Shown here one piece after another: positions 11,291 through 23,600 of a stretch of DNA of 64,000 nt. The first letter of the stretch is position 1, and the number at the start of each line of letters is the position of its first letter. Location of the stretch: positions 20,044,821-20,108,820 of the forward strand of contig NC_092578.1 of the NCBI RefSeq assembly GCF_037975245.1. The letters are read 5' to 3'. A program made the translations under genes and the position numbers. The notes under the pieces were generated by a model. It did not search any database and had not been told where the DNA came from. It saw only the letters and a list, made by a program, of their open reading frames with translations. Source of the stretch: Apostichopus japonicus. Its lineage: Eukaryota; Echinodermata; Holothuroidea; Aspidochirotida; Stichopodidae.

Positions 11291-12211
11291 TGACATCATT
11301 ACAGCGCTAAAGGGTAGCCAGTGACGGATCAATGATTTCGTAAAAGTGTGACTCACCCTACCCCTTACACCGACAACTCCATTTTTTGACGTTTCCATTT
11401 TCCTCTCTCACTAATGATCTATATATATATACTATATATGGTCTATCATAACGCGTGTGTAGAATTGTGCTATGAAACCAACTGTGGCTGGTCTCGAACT
11501 CGACCGTGTCGTCGGGGAACATGACGATTTTTGGGATGGGGTCGACCGCCCGCCCCCCCCCCCATTCAGCATTGTTTTAAATGATATCGCTAAGTAATTT
11601 CAAAATAGAAAGTGCTTAGATGCAACTTACAAGGCCTGGGAAGTGTCATTTCCAGCGATCTGGGAGACATTTTCGGCCAAAATTTGCTTGTACGCTTCGC
11701 GCTAACAAATGGTCCTGGGTAGTGCCATTTCCATCGATCTGGGAGGCATTTTCGGCCAAAATTTTCTTGTACGCTTCGCGCCAACTCATGGTGGCGCTAC
11801 GCTGAGATTATTTGCCTACAGGCTTCGCCCCTCCCTTGGCAAATTCCTCGCTACGCGCCTGTTCGAATTTGTAACGCAAACAGCAGATATCACATCATAT
11901 CAGTGAGCATGAAAATGGCGTTCCAGGATGAAAAGCCTCAAAACTGTCCGACTTGCCTGAAAAAATAACCAAAAATTTTCGCGCGCTTAGCGCGCGTTCG
12001 ACCTATCAATGTCGATATCATATAAGCAAGCATCGGTTATTACATCGCATGCCATCATGTACCGTACGGTCCGTTCAAATTGCGCAGTATACCGCGGGAT
12101 GCTAATGTAAACAACGACATGTCCCATGTAGATGTATAAAAAGCAGGTCCAATTATGTCAAAACTCTCTTTACATTAGTAATGGCGAATTAGGGGCTGCA
12201 CCCCCGCCGCG

Positions 12212-12595
12212 CAGTGGCGGAGCGTCCATACGGTCAGGGGGCGCATGCCCCCCCCCCCTGACGGACTCAAATGGACTGTTGGCGCCTTTTTCAGCTCTTT
12301 ACCACTTTTTACTTATTCTAGATTATTGACTTTTTTATTGCGCTCTCATCTACTTATTGACATTTGTCACATTTTGTTGCTGTAATTTGGAGATGACACC
12401 TATTTATTCTTCGTTTATCTGCAAATTAGCCAGGCCCGGAAAGGGTCATTTCCGGCGATCTAGGGAGTATCTTTACTCAAAAATTTTCTGTACGCTACGC
12501 GCCAACCAGTGGTGGCGCTCCGCTTAGATAGTGTTGAAAGCGCCCCTACAGACCATTCTCGCCCCTCCTGACCAATACCCCTAGCTCCGCCACTT
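12212..12595. mobile_element. Nested hAT-like MITE with CAGTGGCGGAGC ends (384 bp)
   Basis: Left end CAGTGGCGGAGC and right end GCTCCGCCACTT are inverted repeats, with the final base diverged. A perfect 8-bp target duplication CCGCCGCG lies at 12204-12211 and 12596-12603. It contains one hairpin module (12433-12531) and terminal G/C runs. It sits inside the 2.15-kb element, so it is younger than its host. Confidence 0.85.
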
Positions 12596-13229
12596 CCGCC
12601 GCGCCTCCTACGCCTATGTGTATAGTGTTCGGTTTCGGAAATATCTGCTATTTTTTCATTTCCTTCAACCAAGTTTTATAATAGCCGTTATAACAGGTTT
12701 TAATATTTCTACACATCACACTTCCCTCTACTCGTGCAATTTTGACCGGTCTGTTAGGGGTTGAAGGAAGTTTTTCTATATTGGTTGTCCATAGATGAAA
12801 TTTTGTACAACATTATGGGTATGTTTTGAAGTGAGTTTATTCACGAGAAATGTGAATTTTCAATTCTGAACAAATATGGGGCTTAAAACCTTGAAAAGTG
12901 GGGCTGACGGGTATTGTGGGCCGCGACGTAGAATCACCTACAAAAGCAAAGACCCACAGGAGATGCCATCAGGTCGAACATGATGTGTGCCGGGTTGACA
13001 ATCTTCAAAAAGGTTATGGATGGAAAAAAAACTATTAGGAAATACTTGCTTCTCAGGCAAAAAGTGTACATCTGGTTGGTCATTTCAAGCCCGAGAAGTG
13101 CCGTTTCCGGTGATCTGGGGGGTATCAAAATAAGAAATTTTCTTGTACGCTGCGCGCCAACCGATGGTGGCGCTCCGCTTAGATAGTAATTCGCGCCCCC
13201 CGGGTTTGAAAATCCTGGATACGCGCCTG

Positions 13230-13612
13230 ATATTATGAGAACCAAAACAGATGTCTCAGCTCTTTGCGCAATGACGTAGGTTGTTTGGGTTGCTTCAAGT
13301 TCACCAGCGACGCCATTGCCATTGGCACACGTAGCCTGGATGATTTCCATTATGATTTAAAGTTACCAAAGACTTGCTGGGAATACTTGCTCTAAATTTG
13401 GTTTGAAATGTATGAAAAGACTCAACAATTATACTGTCACTGTATTCAATATAACATAACATGTTGTTAGGGAAATCGAAAATGATTGTAAACTTGAGTA
13501 GGCCCACATTGCTTTTTGACGTATGTTCTGCAATGTATTTGTTCCCATGCGTAAATCGCAAATCGTACGTAAACTATACCATAAGCGCCAGTGGCATGCG
13601 CAATGTGGGTTA
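13230..13612. repeat. Local duplicated segment, copy A (right part)
   Basis: This continues the sequence interrupted by the 2.15-kb element and matches about 13991-14315, starting ATATTATGAGAACC. The homology ends at GCGCAATGTGGGT, where a C run and unrelated sequence begin, so a second insertion or rearrangement lies near 13613. Confidence 0.85.
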
Positions 13613-13778
13613 TGCCCCCCCCCCCCTCCTCCTCAACCTCCGATGGTCAGTCGGGGAAAGTGATTCAGTCAGGGGATGTTTGTATTCTGCCGGAGAAAGA
13701 TAGGACCCCTACTACAGGACAAGACCCACGGCTACAACTGCCCAATTACAACCAATTTAGCCAATCATATTGTCGTTA

Positions 13779-15095
13779 ACATCTAAAACTGCAGCCCAAA
13801 GTGTGTTAACCTTAAAACGCAAGCTATGTCAATGCACTTATACGGAGTGTTTTTGGCTTCTCATGCCATTTTAATTATCTTGGTTTTTCTTATCTTTCCG
13901 TTAATATTTGGTCCTCCTTTCTTGGCTCGACTATATGTATACGCCGGTGCTACGAGTGTCATTGTGCTGCCAACATCAGTTAAATATGTCATATTATGAG
14001 AACCAAAACAGATGTCTCAGCTCTTTGCGCAATGACGTAGGTTGTTTGGGTTGCTTCAAGTTCACCAGCGACGCCCTTGCCATTGGCACACGTAGCCTGG
14101 ATGATTTCCATTATGATTTAAAGTTACCAAAGACTTGCTGGGAATACTTGCTCTAAATTTGGTTTGAAATGTATGAAAAGACTCAACAATTATACTGTCA
14201 CTGTATTCAATATAACATAACTTTTTGAACGTATGTTCTGCAATGTATTTGTTCCATGCGTAAATCGTACGTAAACTATACCATAAGCGCCAGTGGCATG
14301 CGCAATGTGGGTATTCCTATGTATCGTTTTTGAGATATTGACGTTGAAGTGGCCACCTTTCGTACCAAAAGTGAACTTGGAGCAAACAGGTGTGGCATCA
14401 TTGTTGCACACTGAAACATAATGTTTTGTTTTCCTTTAAAATTTACGTCTAATTTATACTCCACAATTGGATGCATCCATAATGTGAATGTACCATAGGT
14501 ATTGGTATATTATAAACTTCACATCCCCTTTAGACACATTAGTAACCCTATCCAATCCAAAGTCAAATCAATAGACTGAAAAATAAAGAAAAACAAAAGA
14601 TTTTTGTCAGTATGCAACTATGACATCACACCTGTTTGCTTCAAGTTCACTTTTGGTAGAATATCAGATAACTTCAATATCTAAAACAGGGTACATAGGA
14701 ATCGAATGCAAATTTCACTAGAATGCGTAGATTATGTTCCTCTTTAACATATCAACAAGTAATTATGCCCTGGACTATTCTTTTAACATCTAAAACTGCA
14801 GCCCAAAGGGTGTTAACCTTATAACGGAAGCTATGTCAATACTCTTATACAGGGTGTGCTTTGCTTCTCATGCCATTTTAATTATCTTGGTTTTTACTTA
14901 TCTTTCTATTATTTTTTCCTTCTTAGCTTTCGCTTGACTGTATTTATTCGCCGGTCTGATAAAACAAATAATTAGATAAACTTATTTGCGCAATCTAACG
15001 TGTTCGAGAAAGCGAAGAAAATAAGCGATCATAGAGATTGCATCAGTTGGTTTAGTTCGTCAGACCTTTGTTGGAACGAATCATACGTCACGTAA
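13779..15095. repeat. Local duplicated segments, copies B and C
   Basis: The block 13779-13920 (AACATCTAAAACTGCAGCCC onward) recurs at 14787-14925, and 13920-14315 is the uninterrupted version of copy A. The block 14925-15095 matches the start of copy A (10847-10995). The pattern indicates two or more tandem duplications of a ~1-kb unit followed by insertions. No coding capacity was recognised. Confidence 0.8.
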
Positions 15096-15544
15096 TTGTA
15101 ACAGATGCACATTTTGACACCAAACTCGACTATTATCATAGACTTTTTATAGACAGGTACAATACCACTGATATTCATAGCAGTCTCCAAGTTCCATCCT
15201 TGACCATGGCTTCAGTGTTCATCCGCTGGCTCAGTCCTATATTTTCAATCATTCAATTCTTCATTAATTAGCGTCCATCCACCAGTCTCCCGATCGTGTG
15301 GACCCATCACTTCCTATTCTAGTAACCCCTCCCCCAAGGAACATTGCGTCTGCGCCCTCGCCTTTTCTCCTCTGCATTAATCACAGCCTTTGTCTCCGAA
15401 ACCAACCCTTCTCAACATTCGTAACTTCACATCCGAATCTCATTGCTTCCAATCCATCATCCCCTAGTCCATTGCTTCCGCAAACACCCCTTTCATGCTA
15501 TATTATTAGACTCAGTGTTGAAACAAGAGACAGGTATTCCTGGT

Positions 15545-15765
15545 AAACTAAAAGCGGAGTAATAACGAGATTAAAAGTTGGGGAAGTCGTTATAATAATA
15601 ATGATAATAATAGTATCAGTGTAACCATTGAAAAACACATTTGCAAATTATTTTTCTCTCAGTAGGTGCCCGAAAAATTCTCGGCATATTGCCCGAATTT
15701 TCACAAAAGTATTTGTTTGGGGGGGTGCAGCCCCCAGACCCCCCCCCCCCGCCTCCTACGCCTAT
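15545..15765. repeat. Fragment of a G/C-run element related to copy 1 of the CAGGGACG family
   Basis: About 15580-15645 matches 1527-1590 (GAAGTCGTTA, ATAATAATA, GAAAAACACATTTG). It then runs through GGGGTGCAGCCCCC and a C run to CCTCCTACGCCTATG. The inverted form, CATAGGCGTAGGAG, occurs near 1314. Element borders and target duplications could not be set. Confidence 0.5.
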
Positions 15766-15814
15766 GACTGCATACAATTGCTTCTAGGTTTGCTTGGTTA
15801 TGATTAAGAAATCA

Positions 15815-16410
15815 TGGGGAGAAAGCTGTACCGTTTACCACGCAGCTTATGCCTTACTGGCAATTTGAAAAGAAACTGGGACAGGTGTAAACAGCCATAG
15901 ATTAGCTATGAAATGGTGCAGGCCTTGATCAAAAGGAAGAAAAAGTACGGGATGCTACTTTAACACTTGCAGTAGGGGATGACGCTTTAGATATTCACAA
16001 TTCTCTGCATTCTTCACTAAAATATGAACTAATTAGAGAAGGAATAGTCTGTGGAATTAACAGCAGAGCTGTTCAAAAGAGGCTGCATCAGACAGCAAAT
16101 TTTGAACTCACAGAATGCATGAATATTTGTAAGTCTGCAGAAGTAACATCAGCTCAGATAGAGGACATGATGGGAAATGAGCAAGATGATTTTGATGATC
16201 AATTTGTACAGAAAAAGACAAACATGAACATTGTACCTTCTGTAAAAGAAAGCACAGAAAAGGCAAACGGGACTGGCAAACTGCATGAATTGTGAAAAGA
16301 TGAATCACTTTGCAGCTGTGTGCCAAAAGCCAACAAATAGGAAAGAAATGAGAATCAGAAGCATCCAAAATGAGAACTATGACAGTGAAACAAATTACAG
16401 AGAATTGTAA
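15815..16410 (+). pseudogene. Ty3/gypsy-like gag remnant with CCHC zinc knuckle
   Basis: Broken frames contain gag-like blocks: an LTGNLKRNWDRCKQ segment near 15850-15895, then a charged region (LHQTANFELTECMNICKSA, 16085-16140). A CTFCKRKH segment precedes a CX2CX4HX4C knuckle reading CMNCEKMNHFAAVC (about 16282-16323). These blocks occur in this order in gag of invertebrate Ty3/gypsy retrotransposons. At least one frameshift separates the CTFCKRKH segment from the knuckle. Downstream, the post-knuckle acidic/serine region is amplified into a 76-bp satellite. A short protease-proximal block (SLSLNGNNINAAS, FSSKFKRQIFAMMEVSG) reappears at about 19048-19130, so the original polyprotein has been split by satellite growth and a 1.5-kb insertion. 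Confidence 0.7.
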
Positions 16411-17116
16411 AAGTGATGCTGACAGTGATAGCTGTAAGTCCAGATCAGGGAGCTATGGCAGTGAAACAAGTTACAGTGAATTGTAATAGTGATTCTGACA
16501 GTGATAGCTGTGAGTCCAGATCAGAGAACTATGACAGTGAAACAAGTTACAGTGAATTGTAACAGTGATTCTGACAGTGATAGCTGTCAGTCCAGATCAG
16601 AGAACTATGACAGTGAAACAAGTTACAGTGAATTGTAACAGTGATTCTGACAGTGATAGCTGTAAGTCCAGATCAGAGAACTATGACAGTGAAACAAGTT
16701 ACAGTGAATTGTAACAGTGATTCTGACAGTGATAGCTGTAAGCCCAGATCAGAGAACTATGACAGTGAAACAAGTTACAGTGAATTGTAACAGTGATTCT
16801 GACAGTGATAGCTGTAAGTCCAGATCAGAGAACTATGACAGTGAACCAAGTTACAGTGAATTGTAACAGTGATTCTGACAGTGATAGCTGTAAGTCCAGA
16901 TCAGAGAACTATGACAGTGAAACAAGTTACAGTGAATTGTAACAGTGATTCTGACAGTGATAGCTGTAAGTCCAGATCAGAGAACTATGACAGTGAAACA
17001 AGTTACAGTGAATTGTAACAGTGATTCTGACAGTGATAGCTGTAAGTCCAGATCAGAGAACTATGACAGTGAAACAAGTTACAGTGAATTATAACAGTGA
17101 TTCTGACAGTGATAGC
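16376..17116 (+). repeat. 76-bp satellite (left block), derived from gag
   Basis: About ten tandem copies of a 76-bp unit, including GTGATTCTGACAGTGATAGC, CCAGATCAGAGAACTATGAC and AGTGAAACAAGTTACAGTG. The first copy is continuous with the gag reading frame (ENYDSETNY-EL), showing its origin. Because 76 is not a multiple of three, and TAA and TAG stops recur, the array is not translated as a unit. It is interrupted by the element at 17117-18627 and resumes at 18628. Confidence 0.92.
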
Positions 17117-18627
17117 CATGGGCGGGATTACGGGGGGGGGGCAAGAGGGGGCATTTGCCCCCCCACTTTTCCCAAACCTTAGTCACTTTTTTTGTCGCTT
17201 TTGCAGACAAATGTGCACAACCCTAGTCGAAATTATTCCCCCACAACAGCTATCCAATAGGCCTATTTGTTTCGAATCTAAGTCAAATTTGTGTTTAACA
17301 TCGTAACATGTAGCATGAATAACTGAAGCTGGAGCTAGCACATGGTCCACAGCACAGGTTACGAATCCTGGAGCTAACACACTAGCGATTCAATTCTGCA
17401 TGTGATGAATCCATGGCATGTGCTACAGTGCTAGCTTCAGGAATTGATTTTAAACGTTGCTGCTCTACTGAATGCGTTGAATAACTAAATCCAGAGAAAC
17501 GATTTACAAAGCCAGAATTGCATATCGGGTATATCAATAATTAAATTCAATACACTGACACATGACACACTCCCCACCCCACCCCACCCCACCCCACCCC
17601 CAGTGGTCTAGCCCTTCATTAACAGTAAGTAACATTCAAGTATTTATTATGAATTTCTATGTTGCCTGATAATCTGGCAATAGTTCAAACATAATGCTGG
17701 TACTGCCAGGTAATAATTTCATTTTCAAATCTCAGCCAGTACTATGAAATGACCCGTAAATATATTGCTCCATGTTGCACCTAGTCGCATTGTAAATTCC
17801 AAAAAGTCACCCCGCCTCGACTTCAGTGGCGACGGAACCGGTGAACTTGAGGGGCTTATCCCCCATGAAAAAAGTTTGGGGGGCGGGGTAAAGGTATGTT
17901 CGTTCAGCCCCCAATATTTGCCAAGTTCTCCAAGAAGTGGGGACCGCGGGGAGAATTTCGAAGTGGGTGCTGAACATATGGTCCAATGCACAATATACTA
18001 ATAATTTTAGGGGGAAAGAACTGTCTAGATGCGATTTATTGTTACCAGAGGTGTCATTTTTGCTGATCTAGGATTTCCTTTCTGCTTAAATTTCGACGCG
18101 CCGCGCCAACTGATGGTGGTGCACCGTCTAAATAGTGACGTATAAGCTTCAGTTGTACATCACCATATAAGTTCTTCTATCCGTCCTCCCTAACATTACA
18201 CACGTTCATTAATTGTTTAGATGCAATTTAAAGCCTATATGGGTGTTAATTTTACCGATCTAAGGGTACCTTTCATCGAAAATTTCGACGCTCCTTGCCA
18301 ACCGATGATGGCGCTCCGCTTAGATAGTGACGTATAACAAAAGTTGTACATCACCATCTGACCATATGTTCTACTATCAATCCTCTTCAAATTTTTAAAC
18401 GATAATTAACTATCTAGATACAATTGCAGACATGAGATCCATATTTCAAGGATGGGTACATGCAGCTTAGAGCACTCGGGAAGTGCCGTTTCCGGCCATC
18501 TGGAGGGTTTGTAAACCCAAAAAATTTCTTGTACGCTCCGCGCCAACCGATGGTGGCGCTCCGCTTAGATAGTCTTGCTGGCAGGTTTGCCCCCCCCCCC
18601 ACTTTCACAACTCAAATCCCGCCCCTG
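17117..18627. mobile_element. 1.5-kb element inserted in the 76-bp satellite
   Basis: Ends are CATGGGCGGGATTACGG and AATCCCGCCCCTG (inverted repeats around GGGCGGGATT). The 8-bp target duplication GTGATAGC is perfect (17109-17116, 18628-18635). Intact satellite units show the pre-insertion site. G and C runs follow both termini. The interior has a (CCCCA)n stretch near 17573-17601 and at least three hairpin modules in the right third (18040-18573). No transposase was found, so it is non-autonomous and hAT-like by duplication length. Confidence 0.9.
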
Positions 18628-19040
18628 GTGATAGCTGTAAGTCCAGATCAGAGAACTATGACAGTGAAACAAGTTACAGTGAATTGTAACAGTGATTCTG
18701 ACAGTGAAAGCTGTGAGTCCAGATCAGAGAGCTATGGCAGTGAAACAAGTTACAGTGAATTGTAACAGTGATTCTGACAGTGATAGCTGTAAGTCCAGAT
18801 CAGAGAACTATGGCAGTGAAACAAGTTACAGTGAATTGTAATAGTGATTCTGACAGTGATAGCTGTAAGTCCAGATCAGAGAACTATGACAGTGAAACAA
18901 GTTACAGTGAATTGTAACAGTGATTCTGACAGTGATAGCTGTGAGTCAGGATCAGAGAACTATGACAGTGACACAATTGTTACAGTGAATTGTAACAGTG
19001 ATTCTGACAGTGATAGCTGTGAGTCAGGATCAGAGGCGGT
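18628..19040 (+). repeat. 76-bp satellite (right block)
   Basis: About five further copies of the 76-bp unit. The last two differ more (GTGAGTCAGGATCAGA) and keep an open frame rich in Asp and Ser (CNSDSDSDSCESGSE). They run into the protease-proximal retroelement remnant ending near 19130. Confidence 0.9.
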
Positions 19041-19234
19041 GATGTCACTATCATTAAATGGGAATAACATTAATGCAGCTAGTTTTTCGAGCAAATTTAA
19101 GAGACAGATATTTGCTATGATGGAAGTCTCCGGTATACTAGTGTACAGATGTATAGGGACCCATAATGCATTACTGAAATTATTTGAAGTCAAAATCCTA
19201 AGAAATGAGATCTCAAAATAACCGATGTGTAATT

Positions 19235-19347
19235 GCAACTTGAAACGCCCGGGAAGTGTCTTTTCCGACGATCTAGGAGTATTTTTTGGCAAACAAAAAT
19301 CGTGGTACGCTCCGCGCCAACCTATGGTGGCGCTCCGCTGAGATATA
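19235..19347 (+). repeat. Conserved hairpin module (copy near 19.3 kb)
   Basis: It reads CGGGAAGTGTCTTTTCCGAC, a spacer, then GGTACGCTCCGCGCCAACCT, ATGGTGGCGCTCCGCTGAGA. Same orientation and order of parts as the other copies. A C run follows at 19386, as in the G/C-run elements. Confidence 0.75.
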
Positions 19348-19399
19348 GTATCAAGTAGTGTCTTACACCTACATGACGTACTGATCCCCCCCCCCCACC

Positions 19400-20652
19400 C
19401 TTGTGACACAGTTCCGCGCACGCCCTTTCTCGGACTTCCTGATAGGGAGCCCCTTTGGAACAGGAGCCGAGGCCCCCATGCCCATCTTTACAACACTGTT
19501 TTAACTATAGGCTTTACCATGAGCCAAGTTTAGTGTCTTGCTTGTTTTGGGATTTTTGTGTTTTTTTCTCTCTTTATTTATTGTTTAACTTTGTTTTGCA
19601 TGTACAGGGACCACAGTGGTAATAAGTCTGCTAGCTAGACAGACTTTTCTGTGTTATCCCTACACCGGTGTTTCTCTTTCGTATTTTGGTGTGATAGCCT
19701 ATAATCAAATCACTGATACGAGTTTTCATGGTACCAAATAGACTCACCCAAGCTTTTTTTAAATTTAGAAAGAGACATGCACAATTTTGCTGACGTTCAT
19801 ACAGGGAAGGAACCTTTGAGAACAGTTTAGGTCATTTTGTAACTTGGATCATTTTTATTTGTGTATACCCCTTAACGTGCGTCTGTCATAACATGTCAGC
19901 CATTTGCAAGACAATTGGGGGAGGGAGGAGGCACGGCCGTCCCATATAGTACTCCCAGTGCCGGGCTACGGCTCTGATACAGACTTGAACATTTACAAAT
20001 GCGTAATAGTACGTAGTGTGGGTACTAGGTATACGCTGGTATCTCAGTAACCCAAATGGAGAAGCCGACAATCCAGTGTCATATGATGTACGGTGTTTTG
20101 ACTAGAAGTGTCAATCACTGAATCAAAGTTAAATTTGTTTGGAGAAACGTGGCCTCGTCACAGTTCTATACGCTTAGTATGGCTAATGAGGAAAACCATT
20201 TGCATGTGCTCATCTGAATATCAGGTTGGCACTCAACCAATCAAGAGTTGGGTGAGGGGTCAACTATAAGTTTGGACCAATCAGGTTCAAGGGCAGAGCG
20301 TGTGCCCTGTGCATCGCGTCGTAATTTGTTATTTTAGAATCGGGGGTTTAAGTGTCTCCTAAAGCTAAGACGTATCTGGGAGTTTAAGTTTATCTCCCGA
20401 AGCCTACAGAGGTATGGGCTCCGTAAGTTATATTTATGATCAGCATTTATGCCTGTGCATTTTAATTATCCCAAGTTATAGTTATATTCAGAGTTAATAA
20501 AAAGAAACTTATAATCAAATATCCGCTTTTGGAAATTATTTATTAAGACTTTCCTGTTCACGCTCGGTTCAACGTTATTAGTGTAAGGCCCGGCTTACCG
20601 TTACCTGGAACTATCAAAATAAGCCTTACAATATTACCATGCCAGGGAGTAT
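19400..20652. other. No gene recognised; possible LTR-like sequence near the end
   Basis: Intergenic sequence. From about 20290 to 20630 it contains polyadenylation-like AATAAA (20497) and closes with a TAAGGC/GCCTTA inverted pair (20584, 20623), resembling a solo LTR. No partner LTR or primer-binding site was found, so this is only a possibility. Confidence 0.35.
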
Positions 20653-20660
20653 CCTGACCT

Positions 20661-23600
20661 AACCGGTGTGAAGTTAGATACTTATTCCCCGTTCCTCGTT
20701 CGACATTCGCGAATGAGTAACTGCTACCGATTCAGTTACGTATTCGACAATGGTATCGACGTAACACCTCTGGCATGACGAAAGCTTTCTTACAAGATGT
20801 TCAACATTTGGTCGTGGAAAGAGGTTTATCTATGGGTCATATACTCTAATGAATATTTAGAAGGATACCATAATGCATCTTTTCCGGTCCGAATAGTTCT
20901 TGACCAACTAAAATGGCCACTACTTCATCAGTTTCTTAATTAATGTAACGGGACCTGAAAAAAATCACTCTAGGCCCTAATCAAGACTAGCACGCCTTGG
21001 ACCACCTAACCAATGGGTTATAGGAATTCTTAACACATTGTAGAAGAGTACCATAATGCGTCTTGCCCGGTCCAAAGCGTGCTTGACCAATTAAAATGAC
21101 CACTAAATCAACAATTTTTTAAATAAATGTAACAGAAACTGAAATAAAAACATTTGGGCCCTAATCATATCCAGCACGCCTTGGACCACCCAACCAATGG
21201 GTCGTATGAACTTTAAAGTCATTGTAGAAGGGTACCATAATGCGTCTTGCCCGGTTCAAAGAGTGCTTGACCAATTTAAATGACCACTAAATCATTACTT
21301 CTTTAATGAGTGTAACGGGAACACTAAAAAGCTTTGGGCCCCCATCCATGCAGCACGCCTTGGACCACCAAACCGATGGTTAACATGAACTCTAAGGACA
21401 TTGTAGAAGGGTACCATAATGCGTCTTTCCCGGTCCAAAGCGTGCTTGACCAATTTAAATGACCACTCAATAATTACTTCTTTAATGAGTGTAACGGGAC
21501 CACGAAAAAGCTTTGGGCCCCAACCCATGCAGCACGCCTTGGACCACCAAACCGATGGTTAACATGAACGCTAATGACAATATAGAAGGGTACCATAATG
21601 CGCCTTGCCCGGTCAAAAGAGTGCGTGACCAATTTAATTGACCACTAAATAATTACTTCTTTAATGAGTGTAACGGGACCACTTTAGGCACTTATCAAGG
21701 CTAGCACGCCTTGGACCACCCAACCATTGGGTCATATGAATTCTTCTTCATGGCCGCATGCAGGGACGTAGCTAAGGCCTGATGAATGGGGGGGGGGGGG
21801 GGTGTAGTGGCTGAAATTCCAACTGGATGGGTTCTGGAGCCGGAAAATTCCGACTGCTGTTTTGTACCCCTTCCCCAGCACTACTCATCAACGATACGGT
21901 CAGTGTCAGTCAGACACCCTATCTTTCGAGACTGCACTTTTGTTCCGAACTTTTTTCGGTACTGTTTTACCCCTTGCCCTCACTTCACAAACTTATTAAT
22001 CACTCTGGTTAAGCGAGTAAGCAACTGAGTATAAGTTATCTGCTTGATAGGCTACATAGACTACTAACTACAAAAGCTAACAAAGAGTGAAACAACAAAT
22101 TTTCAACAAATTATATTCGACGACATAGTGAAATTACCCCAAAATACAGTGCTTTATCCTAGCGCGCTTAATATTATTTTCTTGGGTGGGGGAGGGGTGA
22201 GACTATTTATCACTCACATGAAAAAAGGATTTGGAATTTGGAGCATTTGGAATGAAATGAACAATTAACAATTTTGCAGAAAAATGTTGAGTTGACGAGA
22301 TACGATAAGTTGTCAATTATACATTTTGCCCAAAAATATTTCAATTGCTCAGTTGGAATGAAGTGAACAATTGAACATTTTGCCAAAAAATGTCCATTTG
22401 ACGACATAAGGTAAGTTGTCAATTAAACATTTTGCAGAAAATTTTTCAGTTGCTCAGATGAAATGAAGTGAACAATTCAACATTTTGCAGCAAAACGTCC
22501 AATACACGAGATATGATAAGTTGTCAATTAAACATTTTTCAGAAAGTTGTTCAACTGCTCAGTTAAAGCAACTGAGCAATCCAACATTTTTCTGGTTTTT
22601 GATAAGATTTTATCTTTTACTCTAAAGAATTTACTGAAAAATTTCACCTTATAGGGCAAAGTGTTTCTTATGTTGATGGTTTTTTAAGCTTCCGTAGATT
22701 AGCATTGAAGGTTTTAATTCTATACGATGTACAGTAATTCTACTAGGCATTTTTTTTGCAGTATTCAAAATCATACGAAGTTTTGTATGGTGGAGTATAA
22801 AGATCACGAGATACAACTTTTCAATTTGACAAGGAAAACGTAGTAAGTATGACTGATTAAAGGTCAATTTTGACCGAAAGTTTTAGGTCACTCACAAATT
22901 ACAAGAATATATGAAAATTAGAGTGCGACAGTCGGAAAAATTAGAGTGCAACAATAGGAAATTCCGACTGTCGCACTCAAATTTTCCAACTATCGTCAGT
23001 TTTACCAAGATTGGGGGGGGGGGGTGACACCCCCCCCCCTCTAGCGACGTCCCTGGCCGCATGTCTATATATGGCCAAATTCTGTAGGAAAGCTTTTACA
23101 ATTTTAGAACGTTACCTCTAAATGACTTCCGAATTCATTGATATGTCAGCATAACACTTTAACTTGCGCAAATCACTTACGAAGTTTCAGGCCTAATCAA
23201 AGAGGAAAATTGCAATGTGGGAGTTATTTGAACACAGTGGTATAAAGCGACAGCATCTTACCAGGGCTAAAGCAAGGCTGTAACAGGCTTGTAGCAGGCT
23301 TGTGGCAGGCTTGTAGCAGGCATGCACTGTCATAAAAGCTCAAATGAAGCTTAAAGCCGGACAAACAATCAAAGTAATGAACAATCCCCTAGGCTTACCA
23401 TGCATTAATGGCACATGCAGTAACGTTCAAACAAGGAACGAAGAAAATTGTGACTATTTCCGATATTTAATTCATTTGGGAATACAAATGAGAAAATGCA
23501 GTTAAACTTTCATCATGCTGCAGGTTCTTTCCATTTATCTATCACTTTAGAATGTTAATGGTTCGACACAAGGGAGCAATCACGCTATGATAAATATGAA

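Larger units (their letters stand above)
11078..13229. mobile_element. 2.15-kb element with CAGG(T/C)GCGTATCCAGG termini
   Basis: It begins CAGGTGCGTATCCAGG and ends CCTGGATACGCGCCTG, giving 16-bp inverted repeats with one mismatch. The 5-bp target duplication ATATT flanks it (11073-11077, 13230-13234). The empty site, with a single ATATT, survives in the duplicated segment at 13991-13995, proving insertion. G/C runs follow each terminus. It contains a polypurine tract (11125-11290), several hairpin modules, a GCGCGCTTAGCGCGC palindrome near 11980, and a nested element at 12212-12595. No transposase open frame is seen. The 5-bp duplication differs from the 8 bp of its hAT-like neighbours, so the superfamily is uncertain. 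Confidence 0.85.

Noticed and set aside
11017-11398. Lys/Glu/Arg-rich and antisense Leu/Phe/Ser-rich proteins
   Set aside because: They are translations of a polypurine tract inside a transposable element.
20290-20632. Solo LTR
   Set aside because: It has a polyadenylation-like signal and an inverted pair near the end, but no second LTR, primer-binding site or target duplication could be found.
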